DNA of 64,000 bases from Streptomyces fodineus (lineage in GTDB: Bacteria; Actinomycetota; Actinomycetes; Streptomycetales; Streptomycetaceae), in contig NZ_CP017248.1 in NCBI RefSeq assembly GCF_001735805.1, positions 8,246,001-8,310,000 of the forward strand, read 5' to 3'. Both the position numbers and the translations under genes were made by a program. Below, piece after piece: positions 42,287-50,730 of the stretch. The notes under the pieces were generated by a model. The model was not told the DNA's origin and ran no database searches. It was given only the letters and a program-made list of their open reading frames with translations. Position 1 is the stretch's first letter, and the number at the start of each line of letters is the position of its first letter.

Positions 42287-43452
42287 ACCGGGACGAGGCG
42301 CGGCTGCCGGTCGCGATCGTCGGCGGGTTGCACGCCGACGCCCGCCGGGCCGCCGTGGCGGACATCCTGCGTACGGTCCCCGGCTCGGTCGCGCTGCACC
42401 ACGACCTGACGTCCGCCGCCGACAGGTCGGTGCACCGCACGGTGCGCGACGCCGACGGACTGCTGGGCAGCGGCGACGCACCCCTGGTGAACGACTGCGC
42501 CTGCTGCGCGTTGCGCGAGGACCTCGTCCCCGAACTGCTGCGGCTCGCAGCGGAGGGAAGGTACCGGCTGGCCGTCGTGGAACTGTGGGACTCCGTCGAG
42601 CCGCAGGCCATGGCCGCGGTCATCGCCGCCGCGGGCGCACCGCTGGCCCTGACCGGGGTCGCCACCGCGGTCGACCCGGCACTCGTCCTGCCGTACCTGT
42701 CCAACGGCGACGACCTGGCCGACGCCGGCCTCGCCGCCGCGTCGACCGACCAGCGCACGGTCGCCGACACCTTCGCCCGGCAGCTGGAGTACCCCACGGT
42801 GATTGCCCTCGGCGACGCCGATTCTTGCGACGAGGTCGCCGACGACACCGACCACACACTGCTCGCCCAGCTCACACCAGGAGCGCGAAAGGTGCGTGTG
42901 GAGAGCGACGGCGCCCTGGGGGCAGCGCTGTCGGCGGGCTTCGACGTGGCAGCGGCCGCCGCCCGTGTGCATCCTGCGTGCGCGCTGCTGCCGCAGGAGT
43001 GCGACGAGCACGGCGTGAGCACCTTCGTCTGGCGGCGCGAACGCCCCTTCCACCCGCAGCGCCTGTACGCGGCGCTTGAGGACCTCACCTGCGCCGCGGC
43101 CCGCAGCCGTGGGCGGTTCTGGCTGGCGGACCGCCCCGACACACTGCTGTCCTGGGACGCCGCCGGCGGGGCGCTGTGTGTGGAGTCGGCCGGGCCCTGG
43201 CTGGCCGCACTGCCCGACGCCGCCTGGGAGATGATGCCCGCCGAGCGCCGTATCGCCGCCTCCGTGGACTGGCACCCCGAACACGGCGACCGCTGCCAGT
43301 ACCTCGCCTTCATCTCACCCGGCCTGGATCGCGACGGCCTGTCGGCCCTGCTCGACTCCTGCCTGCTCACCGACGGCGAGTACGCGGCGGGCAGGGACCG
43401 CTGGAAGCAACTCCCACACGCATTCGACGACTTGCTCGACCCCGTGACCTGA
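42283..43452 (+). CDS. COG0523/CobW-like protein without a P-loop
   Basis: This 389-residue protein aligns end to end with the zinc chaperone GTPase family, but the Walker A is gone: LPVAIVGGLHADARRAAVAD stands where family members have GFLGAGKTT. The metal-binding CxCC equivalent is kept as NDCACCALRED, as is the C-terminal domain (RERPFHPQRLYAAL). It should bind metal but not hydrolyse GTP in the usual way. GTG 42283 overlaps the L31 stop and the S18 gene follows, so it belongs to the zinc-starvation ribosomal operon. Confidence 0.85.
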   Translation: MNRDEARLPVAIVGGLHADARRAAVADILRTVPGSVALHHDLTSAADRSVHRTVRDADGLLGSGDAPLVNDCACCALREDLVPELLRLAAEGRYRLAVVELWDSVEPQAMAAVIAAAGAPLALTGVATAVDPALVLPYLSNGDDLADAGLAAASTDQRTVADTFARQLEYPTVIALGDADSCDEVADDTDHTLLAQLTPGARKVRVESDGALGAALSAGFDVAAAAARVHPACALLPQECDEHGVSTFVWRRERPFHPQRLYAALEDLTCAAARSRGRFWLADRPDTLLSWDAAGGALCVESAGPWLAALPDAAWEMMPAERRIAASVDWHPEHGDRCQYLAFISPGLDRDGLSALLDSCLLTDGEYAAGRDRWKQLPHAFDDLLDPVT

Positions 43453-43472
43453 AAGAGGGGACCGACCTCACC

Positions 43473-43715
43473 ATGACCCGACGCACAAGCACCCGGCGGC
43501 AGACCGCCAAGCGCCAGCGCACCAACCCCCTGGACACCGCCGGCATCACCTACATCGACTACAAGGACACCGACTTGCTGCGGAAGTTCATCTCCGACCG
43601 CGGAAAGATCCGCAGCCGTCGCGTGACCCACGTGACGCGCCAGCAGCAGCGGCAGATAGCACAGGCCGTCAAGAACGCACGCGAGATGGCGCTCCTGCCC
43701 TACAGCTCCCGATAG
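43473..43715 (+). CDS. rpsR: 30S ribosomal protein S18, zinc-independent paralog
   Basis: This 80-residue S18 has ITYIDYKDTDLLRKFISDRG, then GKIRSRRVTHVTRQQQRQIA. The zinc cysteines of the primary S18 are absent. ATG 43473 follows AGAGGGGACC. It closes the rpmG-led operon. Confidence 0.95.
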   Translation: MTRRTSTRRQTAKRQRTNPLDTAGITYIDYKDTDLLRKFISDRGKIRSRRVTHVTRQQQRQIAQAVKNAREMALLPYSSR

Positions 43716-43738
43716 GGCGATGGGCGCCGCACCTTCCG

Positions 43739-43854
43739 TTACGCCCTGTACCGGTAGCGGATCCGGCCGCGGGTGAGGTCGTAGGGGCTGAGTTCCACGA
43801 GCACTCGGTCGTACGGGAGGATCTTGCTTCCACGCCCCCTGCTGCCTTTGTCAT
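43739..43854 (-). pseudogene. infA: translation initiation factor IF-1 (infA) remnant
   Basis: The minus strand keeps an IF-1 start (ATG-ACA-AAG at 43854, M-T-K) and, in another frame, the exact IF-1 C-terminus KILPYDRVLVELSPYDLTRG followed by RIRYRYRA-stop at 43739. About 35 internal residues, the first half of the S1-like barrel, are deleted and the two ends are out of frame. C- ribosomal operons in actinobacteria sometimes carry an infA paralog; this one is broken. Confidence 0.85.
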
Positions 43855-43928
43855 GGTCGCTCACTTCTCCCGTTCTATGACGGCGAATTCGGTAGGAAAA
43901 CGGTCGCTCGGCGCGATGCGTCGGAGCG

Positions 43929-44725
43929 TCAGCGGCGGACGAGCTCCAGGGTGCCGGCCGCGCGCCGGGCACCGATGCTCTCGAACAGGGCGGTGGCCGC
44001 CGCGTTGGACTCGTTCACCTCGGCCCATGCCGAAGCGGCCCCGGAGCGGTGCAAGGAACCGAGCGCGTGGGCCAGCAGCGCCCGGGCGATGCCGCTGCGG
44101 TGCCGATCGGCCCGGACGGGGATCAGCCCGATCCGAGGCTGCCGGGTCAGCGGCCCCACCCGGACCAGCCCCACGTACTCCTCCACGTGCCTTGCCACCG
44201 CGTACTTCGACGGGTCGGGCACGGCGGTCCCCGCCGGGCCTGGCAGCACCTCGGCCGGCATCGTCTGCCATCCGACGGTGGCCTCGACCTCGTCGCGGAC
44301 GATGCGGTCCAGGGCGCGCAGCGAGCCCTCCTCCGCCTCACCGGCGGGCACGATCGTCACGCCGGACGGGGGCCGCACCGAGCCGAGACCGGTGATCTGC
44401 GGGTCGGTGGGCACGCGATAGCCCCACTCGCGGCGTGCGGTGGCGAAGCCGGCCCGCTCCCAGGCGGACCTCGAGTCGTGGTCGGCCTCTTCGACGACGG
44501 TTACAGCGGTGTCGGCAGGTCCGCCAGCATCGCGTCGGCAATGCGGTCGAAGACCGCGCCGTGCCACGCGTCGATGCTGACGAAGAGCCGCCCGTCGGGC
44601 CGACGCGAAGCGACGCCGCGGCCGACCGTCAGGTCGTCCTTCACAGCGTGCCACTGCGTGTCCGAGACCCGCGTGACCACAACCGGATGGTTGGCCGTGC
44701 CCGGAGTGGGATGCACAGAGTTCAT
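43929..44725 (-). pseudogene. GNAT acetyltransferase with one-base frameshift
   Basis: The first frame (ATG 44725) encodes about 74 residues ending DAMLADLPTPL-stop near 44503. The second frame continues TVVEEADHDSRSAWERAGFA and holds the GNAT core RADRHRSGIARALLAHALGS with the end VNESNAAATALFESIGARRA. The sequence CCGCTGTAACC would read CCG-CTG-TAC-ACC with one added C, joining the frames as P-L-Y-T. It is therefore a recent single-base loss (or a sequencing error) in an otherwise complete gene of about 265 residues. Confidence 0.85.
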
Positions 44726-44975
44726 AGGTGTTGCCTCTCAGGAGTGCCTTGTCCGAGGCGCTCCCGGCGACACCTACGTCAATCGCCCACCGTGACGACA
44801 TGGGGGAGCACCCACATGGATACAGCCTTCGTGGGTCTCACCTCCTCGCGTTCTCTCAAGGCCGCCCAGACGCTATCGGCGGGGTCGGTCAGCCCAACGC
44901 ATTTATCCGGAGGTCTTGGTGTCCATGCCGGGTCGGGCGGCGCCGTGGCTGCGTTCGCCGCCCGACCCGGGGTTC

Positions 44976-46157
44976 TCAGACGCCCGCCACGAGTTGGGGG
45001 TGCTCGTGCTCGCAGGTGTCATCGATGCCGTAGGTGTCCCAGGTGGGGAACGGGTCCGTGGGCGGCAGGCTCTCCTCGTCGGCCATGAGGCAGTCGGTCA
45101 GTGCCGTGTGCAGTGCGTCCGCGTGCAGGTGTGTGCCGATGAAGACCAGTTCCTGGCACTCGGGGCTGGTGGCGTCGCGTGCGGCGGACGGCTCGAAGCG
45201 TGCGACGGAGCCGGCCTGTGACCACAGGCCCGTCACGTGCGGGCGGCTGGAGAGGGTGAAGAAGCCCTTGGAGCGCAGGATCTGTCCGTATGCGCCGCTG
45301 TCGAGTTCCTCGGTCACGAACGTCCACAGCCGGCCGGGGTGGAACGGCAGTTCGGAGCGGAAGACGGTCGAGGAGATCCCGTACTCCTCCGTCTCGGGGA
45401 CGTGGTCGCCGTTGAGTTCCCGGACCCAGCCGGGGGCCTGTTGGGCGCGTTCCAGGTCGAACAGGCTGGTGCCCAGTACGTCGCTCACCTTCACGCGGCC
45501 GTGGAGGGCCGGGACGACACGTGCGGCCGGGTTGAGGCGGGTGAGTGTCGCCCGCAGCAGGTCGGCCGACTCCTTGTCCACGAGGTCGAGCTTGTTCAGG
45601 ACGATGACGTCGGCGAACTCGATCTGGTCCATCAGCAGATCACTGACGGTGCGTTCGTCGTCCTCGTACTGGTCCAGGCCGCGCTCGACGAGTTCGTCGC
45701 CGCTTGCCAGCTCGGGCAGGAAGTTCGCGGCGTCCACGACCGTGACCATGGTGTCCAGGCGGGCGAGGTCGCCGAGAGTGGCGCCGTCGTCGCGGGCGAA
45801 GGCGAAGGTCGCGGCGACCGGCATGGGTTCGGAGATGCCGGACGACTCGATGAGCAGGTAGTCGAAGCGGCCCTCGCGGGCCAGCCGGTCGACCTCCTGA
45901 AGCAGGTCGTCGCGCAGGGTGCAGCAGATGCAGCCGTTGGTCATCTCGACCAGGCGTTCCTCTGTACGCGACAGGGCCGCCTCGCCGCCCCGCACCAGGG
46001 CGGCGTCGATGTTGACCTCGCTCATGTCGTTGACGATGACCGCGACGCGCAGTCCTTCGCGGTTGCCGAGGACGTGGTTGAGGAGGGTGGTCTTGCCCGC
46101 GCCGAGGAAACCTGACAGGACGGTGACGGGCAGTCGGCCGGAGAGGTCGGGCGGCAT
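44976..46157 (-). CDS. COG0523 zinc-chaperone GTPase (ZNG1/YciC-like)
   Basis: This protein of about 393 residues has Walker A GFLGAGKTT (residues 16-24), the family metal motif GCICC in EMTNGCICCTLRDD, and LNKLDLVD for guanine recognition. The CobW C-terminal domain ends with a His-rich CEHEHPQ. Such GTPases deliver zinc to client proteins in low zinc. I chose ATG 46157 rather than the TTG at 46160. It lies 6 bases after the L32 gene, both behind the Zur-like box at 46373. Confidence 0.93.
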   Translation of the reverse strand: MPPDLSGRLPVTVLSGFLGAGKTTLLNHVLGNREGLRVAVIVNDMSEVNIDAALVRGGEAALSRTEERLVEMTNGCICCTLRDDLLQEVDRLAREGRFDYLLIESSGISEPMPVAATFAFARDDGATLGDLARLDTMVTVVDAANFLPELASGDELVERGLDQYEDDERTVSDLLMDQIEFADVIVLNKLDLVDKESADLLRATLTRLNPAARVVPALHGRVKVSDVLGTSLFDLERAQQAPGWVRELNGDHVPETEEYGISSTVFRSELPFHPGRLWTFVTEELDSGAYGQILRSKGFFTLSSRPHVTGLWSQAGSVARFEPSAARDATSPECQELVFIGTHLHADALHTALTDCLMADEESLPPTDPFPTWDTYGIDDTCEHEHPQLVAGV

Positions 46158-46163
46158 CAACGC

Positions 46164-46334
46164 TCAGCCCTCGGGACGCAGGAGGCCGCGCTGGTACGCC
46201 TTCACCAGCCGCTGGGGTACCAGGTATGACACTCCGTCGACGGTGATGGGCGCGAGCGCAGGCGTGGTCGCCTTCCACTGGGCGCGGCGGTGGCGGGTGT
46301 TGCTGCGGGACATCTTCCGCTTGGGAACGGCCAT
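46164..46334 (-). CDS. rpmF: 50S ribosomal protein L32, zinc-independent paralog
   Basis: This 56-residue protein, too short for many gene finders, reads MAVPKRKMSRSNTRHRRAQW, then APITVDGVSYLVPQRLVKAY. The C-terminal CxxC pairs of zinc-type L32 are absent. ATG 46334 is preceded by GGAGG (AACCAGGAGGACTCCC on the minus strand). It is the first gene of the operon with the CobW GTPase. Confidence 0.95.
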   Translation of the reverse strand: MAVPKRKMSRSNTRHRRAQWKATTPALAPITVDGVSYLVPQRLVKAYQRGLLRPEG

Positions 46335-46372
46335 GGGAGTCCTCCTGGTTGGGATGGCGAGTACAGGCTACA

Positions 46373-46387
46373 TGAAAATGAACACCA
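46373..46387. promoter_or_regulatory. Zur-box-like site before rpmF
   Basis: TGAAAATGAACACCA resembles the Zur consensus and is close to the box at 41920 (TGAAAATGAAAACCA, differing at one position). It is about 40 bases upstream of the L32 start. Confidence 0.75.
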
Positions 46388-46412
46388 TTACGAAGTAGCT
46401 ATAGTTCATGCT

Positions 46413-46428
46413 TCCCTGAATTCAGGGA
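46413..46428. promoter_or_regulatory. 16-bp perfect palindrome before the ArsR gene
   Basis: TCCCTGAATTCAGGGA is a perfect palindrome, 20 bases upstream of the GTG start of the ArsR-family gene. It is a likely binding site of that regulator. Confidence 0.65.
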
Positions 46429-46447
46429 CCTGTGTACCGTCGGCGGT

Positions 46448-46783
46448 GTGCTGACTGTTGCCTCCGACATCGAGGTCCTGGTCCGGTTCGGCCGGGCGCT
46501 CGCCGATCCGATCCGCTGCCGCATCCTGCTCGCCCTGCGGGAAGCACCCGCCTATCCCGCCGACCTCGCCGACGCACTGAACGTCTCCCGCAGCAGGCTG
46601 TCGAACCTCCTGGCGTGCCTGCGTGACTGCGGCCTGGTCGTCACCGTCCCCGACGGCCGTCGCACCCGCTACGAACTCGCCGACGAACGTCTCGGCCACG
46701 CGCTCGACGACCTGCGCACCGCCGTGGTCGCCGTCGAGGACGACCGGACGTGTGTCGATGCCGAGGACAAGGGGTGCTGCTGA
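46448..46783 (+). CDS. ArsR-family metal-responsive repressor (CmtR-like)
   Basis: This 111-residue winged-helix protein has FGRALADPIRCRILLALREA and the recognition helix LNVSRSRLSNLLACLRDCGL. The metal ligands may be the cysteines in the recognition helix region and the tail CVDAEDKGCC, a layout seen in CmtR-type Cd/Pb sensors. It is immediately followed by a CDF-like cation transporter, so it probably represses metal efflux. The GTG start 46448 is near a perfect palindrome. Confidence 0.88.
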   Translation: MLTVASDIEVLVRFGRALADPIRCRILLALREAPAYPADLADALNVSRSRLSNLLACLRDCGLVVTVPDGRRTRYELADERLGHALDDLRTAVVAVEDDRTCVDAEDKGCC

Positions 46784-46785
46784 CT

Positions 46786-47508
46786 GTGAGCGCAGAGATA
46801 TCCATGTCCCTCGGCCCCGACCCGGCCAGGCGCGGCGCGCTTGCCAGGCGGATACGGCGGCTGGTCGCCGCGACCATCACCTACAACGCCGTCGAGGCGG
46901 CCGTCGCTCTCACGGCCGGGACCCTGGCTTCGTCCACCGCGCTGATCGGCTTCGGCCTCGACTCCGTCATCGAGGTCTCCTCGGCCGCCACCGTCGCCTG
47001 GCAGTTCTCCGCCCGCGAGCACGCGGTGCGCGAGGCCCGGGAGAAGACCGCGCTGCGGGTCATCGCGCTGTCGTTCTTCGCGCTCGCCGCCTACGTCACC
47101 GTCGACGCCGTACGGGCCCTGAGCGGCACAGGTGAGGCCGCGCGCTCTCTGCCCGGGATCGTGCTGGCTGGCCTCTCGCTCGTGGTCATGCCGGTCCTGT
47201 CGGCGGCCCAGCGCCGTGCCGGACGGGAACTCGGCTCCGCCTCCGCCGTGGCTGACTCCAAACAGACCCTGCTGTGCACCTATTTGTCGGCCGTGCTGCT
47301 GGTGGGCCTGGTCGTCGATGCCGTGTTCGGCTGGTCGTGGGCCGATCCGCTCGCGGCCCTGGTCATTGCCACGGTCGCGGTGAAGGAGGGGCGCGACGCG
47401 TGGCGTGGGCAGGGGTGCTGCGCAACGCCGTCGGCCGTCGTGCCGGACGACGGCCGACGGGAGGCGGATGCCTGCGGCTGTGCTCCGGGGTGCGACCGCT
47501 GCCCTTGA
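46786..47508 (+). CDS. cation diffusion facilitator-like metal transporter
   Basis: This 240-residue protein has about six membrane segments and the CDF metal motif region LIGFGLDSVIEV (TM2) and SWADPLAALVIAT (TM5). The large cytoplasmic C-terminal domain of standard CDFs is missing, replaced by a Cys-rich tail (CGCAPGCDRC). GTG 46786 is 2 bases after the ArsR stop; ATG 46804 is an alternative. It likely exports zinc or another divalent metal under ArsR control. Confidence 0.85.
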   Translation: MSAEISMSLGPDPARRGALARRIRRLVAATITYNAVEAAVALTAGTLASSTALIGFGLDSVIEVSSAATVAWQFSAREHAVREAREKTALRVIALSFFALAAYVTVDAVRALSGTGEAARSLPGIVLAGLSLVVMPVLSAAQRRAGRELGSASAVADSKQTLLCTYLSAVLLVGLVVDAVFGWSWADPLAALVIATVAVKEGRDAWRGQGCCATPSAVVPDDGRREADACGCAPGCDRCP

Positions 47509-47543
47509 CGGTGACCACTGCGGAAAGGGAGCGGGGCCGGCGT

Positions 47544-48002
47544 TCACCGGCGTTCGTCCGCCGCCTTTCGTCGGCCGCAGTCCGGGCAAACCCCGGACAA
47601 CTCCACCGTGTGCCGGACGTTCGCGAACCCGGAGGTCCGTGCGATGGTGTCGGCCCATTCCTCCACCGGGCCGGAGTCGACGGGCCGGCTCAGGCCGCAT
47701 TCGGTGCAGATGAGGTAGTGGCGGTGGTCGGGTCCCGGACGGTAGCGGAAGAGGCGTTCACCGCTGGTGTCGCGCACCATGTCGGCCCGGCCGACGCCGG
47801 CCAGGCCGGCCAGCGTGCGGTAGACCGTGGAGAGGCCGACCGGTGAGCCGGCGGCGGCGAGCTGGTTGTGGAGGGCTTGGGCGCCGACGAAGCCGTCGGC
47901 CCGGATGAGTGCCTCGACGACGATGGTGCGTTGCTGGGTGAGGCGGCCGATCAGCGTGACGTCGTGCGACGGGGTGGGGGTGCGCTGACGGTCGGGTGCC
48001 AT
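47544..48002 (-). CDS. Fur-family regulator, Zur type
   Basis: This 152-residue protein has a winged helix (LIRADGFVGAQALHNQLAAA, GLSTVYRTLAGL), the metal-binding HRHYLICTECG and the second structural-zinc cysteines in VCPDCG. These are Zur-type features. It sits at the downstream end of the znu-like import genes (13 bases after the permease stop, in the same direction), so it could be co-transcribed with the importer. It differs from the second paralog at 57411. Confidence 0.9.
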   Translation of the reverse strand: MAPDRQRTPTPSHDVTLIGRLTQQRTIVVEALIRADGFVGAQALHNQLAAAGSPVGLSTVYRTLAGLAGVGRADMVRDTSGERLFRYRPGPDHRHYLICTECGLSRPVDSGPVEEWADTIARTSGFANVRHTVELSGVCPDCGRRKAADERR

Positions 48003-48015
48003 CGGGTGCCTTCGC

Positions 48016-48885
48016 TCATGTGCGGGTGGGGACGACGGTTCGCGTACGAGGACCGGGGACCGGGCGTCGTATCAGGAAGGTGGCGGCGTAGACGGCCGTG
48101 GCGGCGGCCATGATGGCGAAGCTCGGCGGCATCTTCGGCACCGCGTAGGAGGCGAACAGCCCCGCCCACATCTCCAGTACCGCCAGCCCTGCGGAGAGGG
48201 CGAGCGCACGGTAGGGGCGGTCGGTGAGGCGGATCGCGGCGCCCGCGGGGGCGGCGAGCAGGCCGAGCAGGAGCAGGGATCCGACCGCCTGGGTGGCCTC
48301 GGCGGCACTGATCCCGGCCAGGGCGAGGAAGCCGTAGCCGAGCAGCCGGACCGGTACCCCGCGGGCGGCGGCCACGGCCTCGTCGAGCGTGGCGAACAGC
48401 AGCGGTCGGGCGATGAGGACCACCAGCAGGCCGACTCCTGCGGCCACCAGGGCGGCGACGACGGCGCTGCTGGAGGAGATGCCGAAGATGGAGCCGAACA
48501 GGACGCTGATGCCGGCGGTGCCGTTGGTGGTGCTGCGCGAGGTCGTGTAGATGGTGATGAAGAAGGCGCCCAGGCCCAGGATCCAGGAGAAGACGCTCCC
48601 GATGACCACGTCGTCGGGCCGCGCCTTGCGGCCGAGGGTGCCGAAGAGCAGCGCCATGGCGATGGTGGCGGCGAACAGCCCGAGGCGAAGGTCGGCGCCG
48701 AAGGCGAGAGCGGCCATCGCACCGGTGAAGGCGACGTGGCTGAGCGCGTCGCCGGTGAAGACCTGGGCGCGCAGCACCAGGAAGTAGCCGACCAGCCCGC
48801 AGGCCGCGGCGATGGCGGTACCGGCGAGGAAGGCGTGCAGGAAGAACGGGTGGGACAACGGGGAGGCGGCGAGCGGGACGGTCAT
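48016..48885 (-). CDS. znuB: ZnuB-type metal ABC permease (second)
   Basis: This 289-residue protein has 8-9 hydrophobic segments and the ABC-3 family signature (TGDALSHVAFTGAMAALAFG and GSLLLLGLLAAPAGAA). The start overlaps the stop of the first permease (ATGA). Two different permeases in one operon suggest a heterodimeric channel. It works with the ATPase and binding protein upstream to import zinc or manganese. Confidence 0.93.
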   Translation of the reverse strand: MTVPLAASPLSHPFFLHAFLAGTAIAAACGLVGYFLVLRAQVFTGDALSHVAFTGAMAALAFGADLRLGLFAATIAMALLFGTLGRKARPDDVVIGSVFSWILGLGAFFITIYTTSRSTTNGTAGISVLFGSIFGISSSSAVVAALVAAGVGLLVVLIARPLLFATLDEAVAAARGVPVRLLGYGFLALAGISAAEATQAVGSLLLLGLLAAPAGAAIRLTDRPYRALALSAGLAVLEMWAGLFASYAVPKMPPSFAIMAAATAVYAATFLIRRPVPGPRTRTVVPTRT

Positions 48886-49793
48886 GCGACCACCTCCTTG
48901 GCACCGGGTGCGGCCCCGGCCCGGGTGCGACCGAGTACCTCGCGCAGCGAGCGCCGGCCCAGCGCGAGCAGGTATCCGGCGAAGGCGATGGTCGTCACGA
49001 AGAAGCCCAGAGGGTAGGGCCAGTAGTAGGCGGCGGTCAGCCCCAGCCAGGTCGCGGCGAAGGCCAGCAGGACGGCCAGGGTCAGACTCAACGCCGGGCG
49101 GGCGGTGAGGACTTGCGCGGTGGCGGCCGGAATCACCATGAGGGCGAAGACCAGGAGGGTCCCGGTGATCTGGCTCGCCTCGGCGGTGGCCGCACCGAGC
49201 AGGACGAGGAAGACCACCGACAGGGCGCGGACCGGCACCCCGCGGCCGCCGGCGACCTGCGGGTCGACGGACGCGAACAGCAGCGGCCGTCCGATCAGCG
49301 CCAGCACTGCGAGCACCACCGCACCGACCACCGTCAGCACGCTCACCTGGGAGGAGGTGATCCCCAGGAAGGTGCCGAAGAGGATGGTCTGCGGCCCCTC
49401 CAGCAGCCCTCTGTACAGGGCGGTGAACAGGAACCCGGACGCGAGCAGGAACGCCTGCACCGTCCCGGTCAGCGCCGACTCCTCGTGCTCTCCGCCGCCC
49501 CGCAGGGCCGCGATGACCAGCGCGGCGGCCACACACAGCGTGAAGTAGCCGTAGACCGCGCTGAACCCGAGCAGGAGCGCCCCGGCGGCGCCGGGGAAGG
49601 CGACGGCGGAGACGGTGTGCGCGGCGAACGTCTGCCGCCGCAGCACCACGAACCACCCCACGACCGCAGAGACCACGGCTACGACCGCGCCGGCGCGGAA
49701 CGCGTTGACCATGAAGGGGTAGGACCACATGTCCTGGAAGTCGGTCAGGAGGTTCCACGACCAGGTTGGTGCCCCTGTCTCAGCCAGCAGCAT
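48882..49793 (-). CDS. znuB: ZnuB-type metal ABC permease (first)
   Basis: This 303-residue ABC-3 family permease has RRQTFAAHTVSAVAFPGAAG and GTLLVFALMVIPAATAQVL. It is a paralog of the next gene and overlaps the ATPase gene by 14 bases and the second permease by four. Subunit of the zinc importer. Confidence 0.93.
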   Translation of the reverse strand: MLLAETGAPTWSWNLLTDFQDMWSYPFMVNAFRAGAVVAVVSAVVGWFVVLRRQTFAAHTVSAVAFPGAAGALLLGFSAVYGYFTLCVAAALVIAALRGGGEHEESALTGTVQAFLLASGFLFTALYRGLLEGPQTILFGTFLGITSSQVSVLTVVGAVVLAVLALIGRPLLFASVDPQVAGGRGVPVRALSVVFLVLLGAATAEASQITGTLLVFALMVIPAATAQVLTARPALSLTLAVLLAFAATWLGLTAAYYWPYPLGFFVTTIAFAGYLLALGRRSLREVLGRTRAGAAPGAKEVVA

Positions 49794-50721
49794 GACCGCT
49801 CCCCGGGGTGTCGTGCCGGTCGGTGTGTACGGCCGGTGCCTCCGGCTGGCCCACGACGACCAGCCGCCCGTCCGAGGTCCGCAGCACCTCGACCGGTGTG
49901 CCGTACAGCCGGGTCAGCGTCTCGGAGGTGATGACCTCGGTCGGTGTGCCTGCGGCGGCGCCGCCCTCGGCCAGGTACACCACCCGGTCCAGGTGGTGGA
50001 GTATCGGGTTCACGTCATGGGCGACCATGACCACCGAGACACCCTCGTGATGGCAGATGCGCCCGATCAGCGCCGCGACGGCGCTCTGGTTGGGCAGGTC
50101 GAGGCTGTCCAACGGTTCGTCGAGCAGGAGCAGTTCGGGTCGGCGGACCAGTGCCTGGGCGATCAGCAGCCGCTGCTGCTCGCCGCCGGAACACTGCCCG
50201 ATGGGCCGGTGTGCGTACGCCGACGCCCCGACCAGCTCGATCACCTCGTCCACCCGCGCACGGGCGGACCGCCGACGCGCGCTCGGGAACGGCAGCGGCA
50301 CCCCCCACCGGTCACCGTCCAGGCCCATGCGCACCACATCGACACCGCGGATGCGCAGATTGGCGTCGAAGCTGCGCCGCTGCGGCAGGTAGCCGATGCG
50401 GTCGTTGGCCTGCCCGGGCCGGGCGCCGAGCACCCGAACCTCGCCGGCCTCCGCGGGCAGGGCACCCAGCAGAACCTTGATCATGGTGGACTTGCCGACG
50501 CCGTTGGGACCGAGCACGGCGGTGAACTCGCCGGCCCCGATGCGAAGGTCCACCCCCGACCACAGCGTCCGGCCGCCGACGCGCACGGCGGCCCCGCGCA
50601 GGGCGACCACCGGATCGCTTCCTGCTCCTGTGGCCGTGTCGTGCCCCCCGCTTCGGCGGCCGGGGACGGTGTGACTGCTGGTGTGTGTGACGGCTTCGCG
50701 GGCCTTCGCTATCGGGTTCAT
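49780..50721 (-). CDS. znuC: ZnuC-type metal ABC transporter ATPase
   Basis: This 313-residue ATPase has Walker A GPNGVGKST, signature SGGEQQR, Walker B LLLLDEP and the H-loop VAHD. The first 35 residues are an extra tail. It starts 9 bases after the binding-protein stop. It powers the importer made with the two permeases and the lipoprotein. Confidence 0.95.
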   Translation of the reverse strand: MNPIAKAREAVTHTSSHTVPGRRSGGHDTATGAGSDPVVALRGAAVRVGGRTLWSGVDLRIGAGEFTAVLGPNGVGKSTMIKVLLGALPAEAGEVRVLGARPGQANDRIGYLPQRRSFDANLRIRGVDVVRMGLDGDRWGVPLPFPSARRRSARARVDEVIELVGASAYAHRPIGQCSGGEQQRLLIAQALVRRPELLLLDEPLDSLDLPNQSAVAALIGRICHHEGVSVVMVAHDVNPILHHLDRVVYLAEGGAAAGTPTEVITSETLTRLYGTPVEVLRTSDGRLVVVGQPEAPAVHTDRHDTPGSGHAAG

Positions 50722-50730
50722 GGCTTCAGT

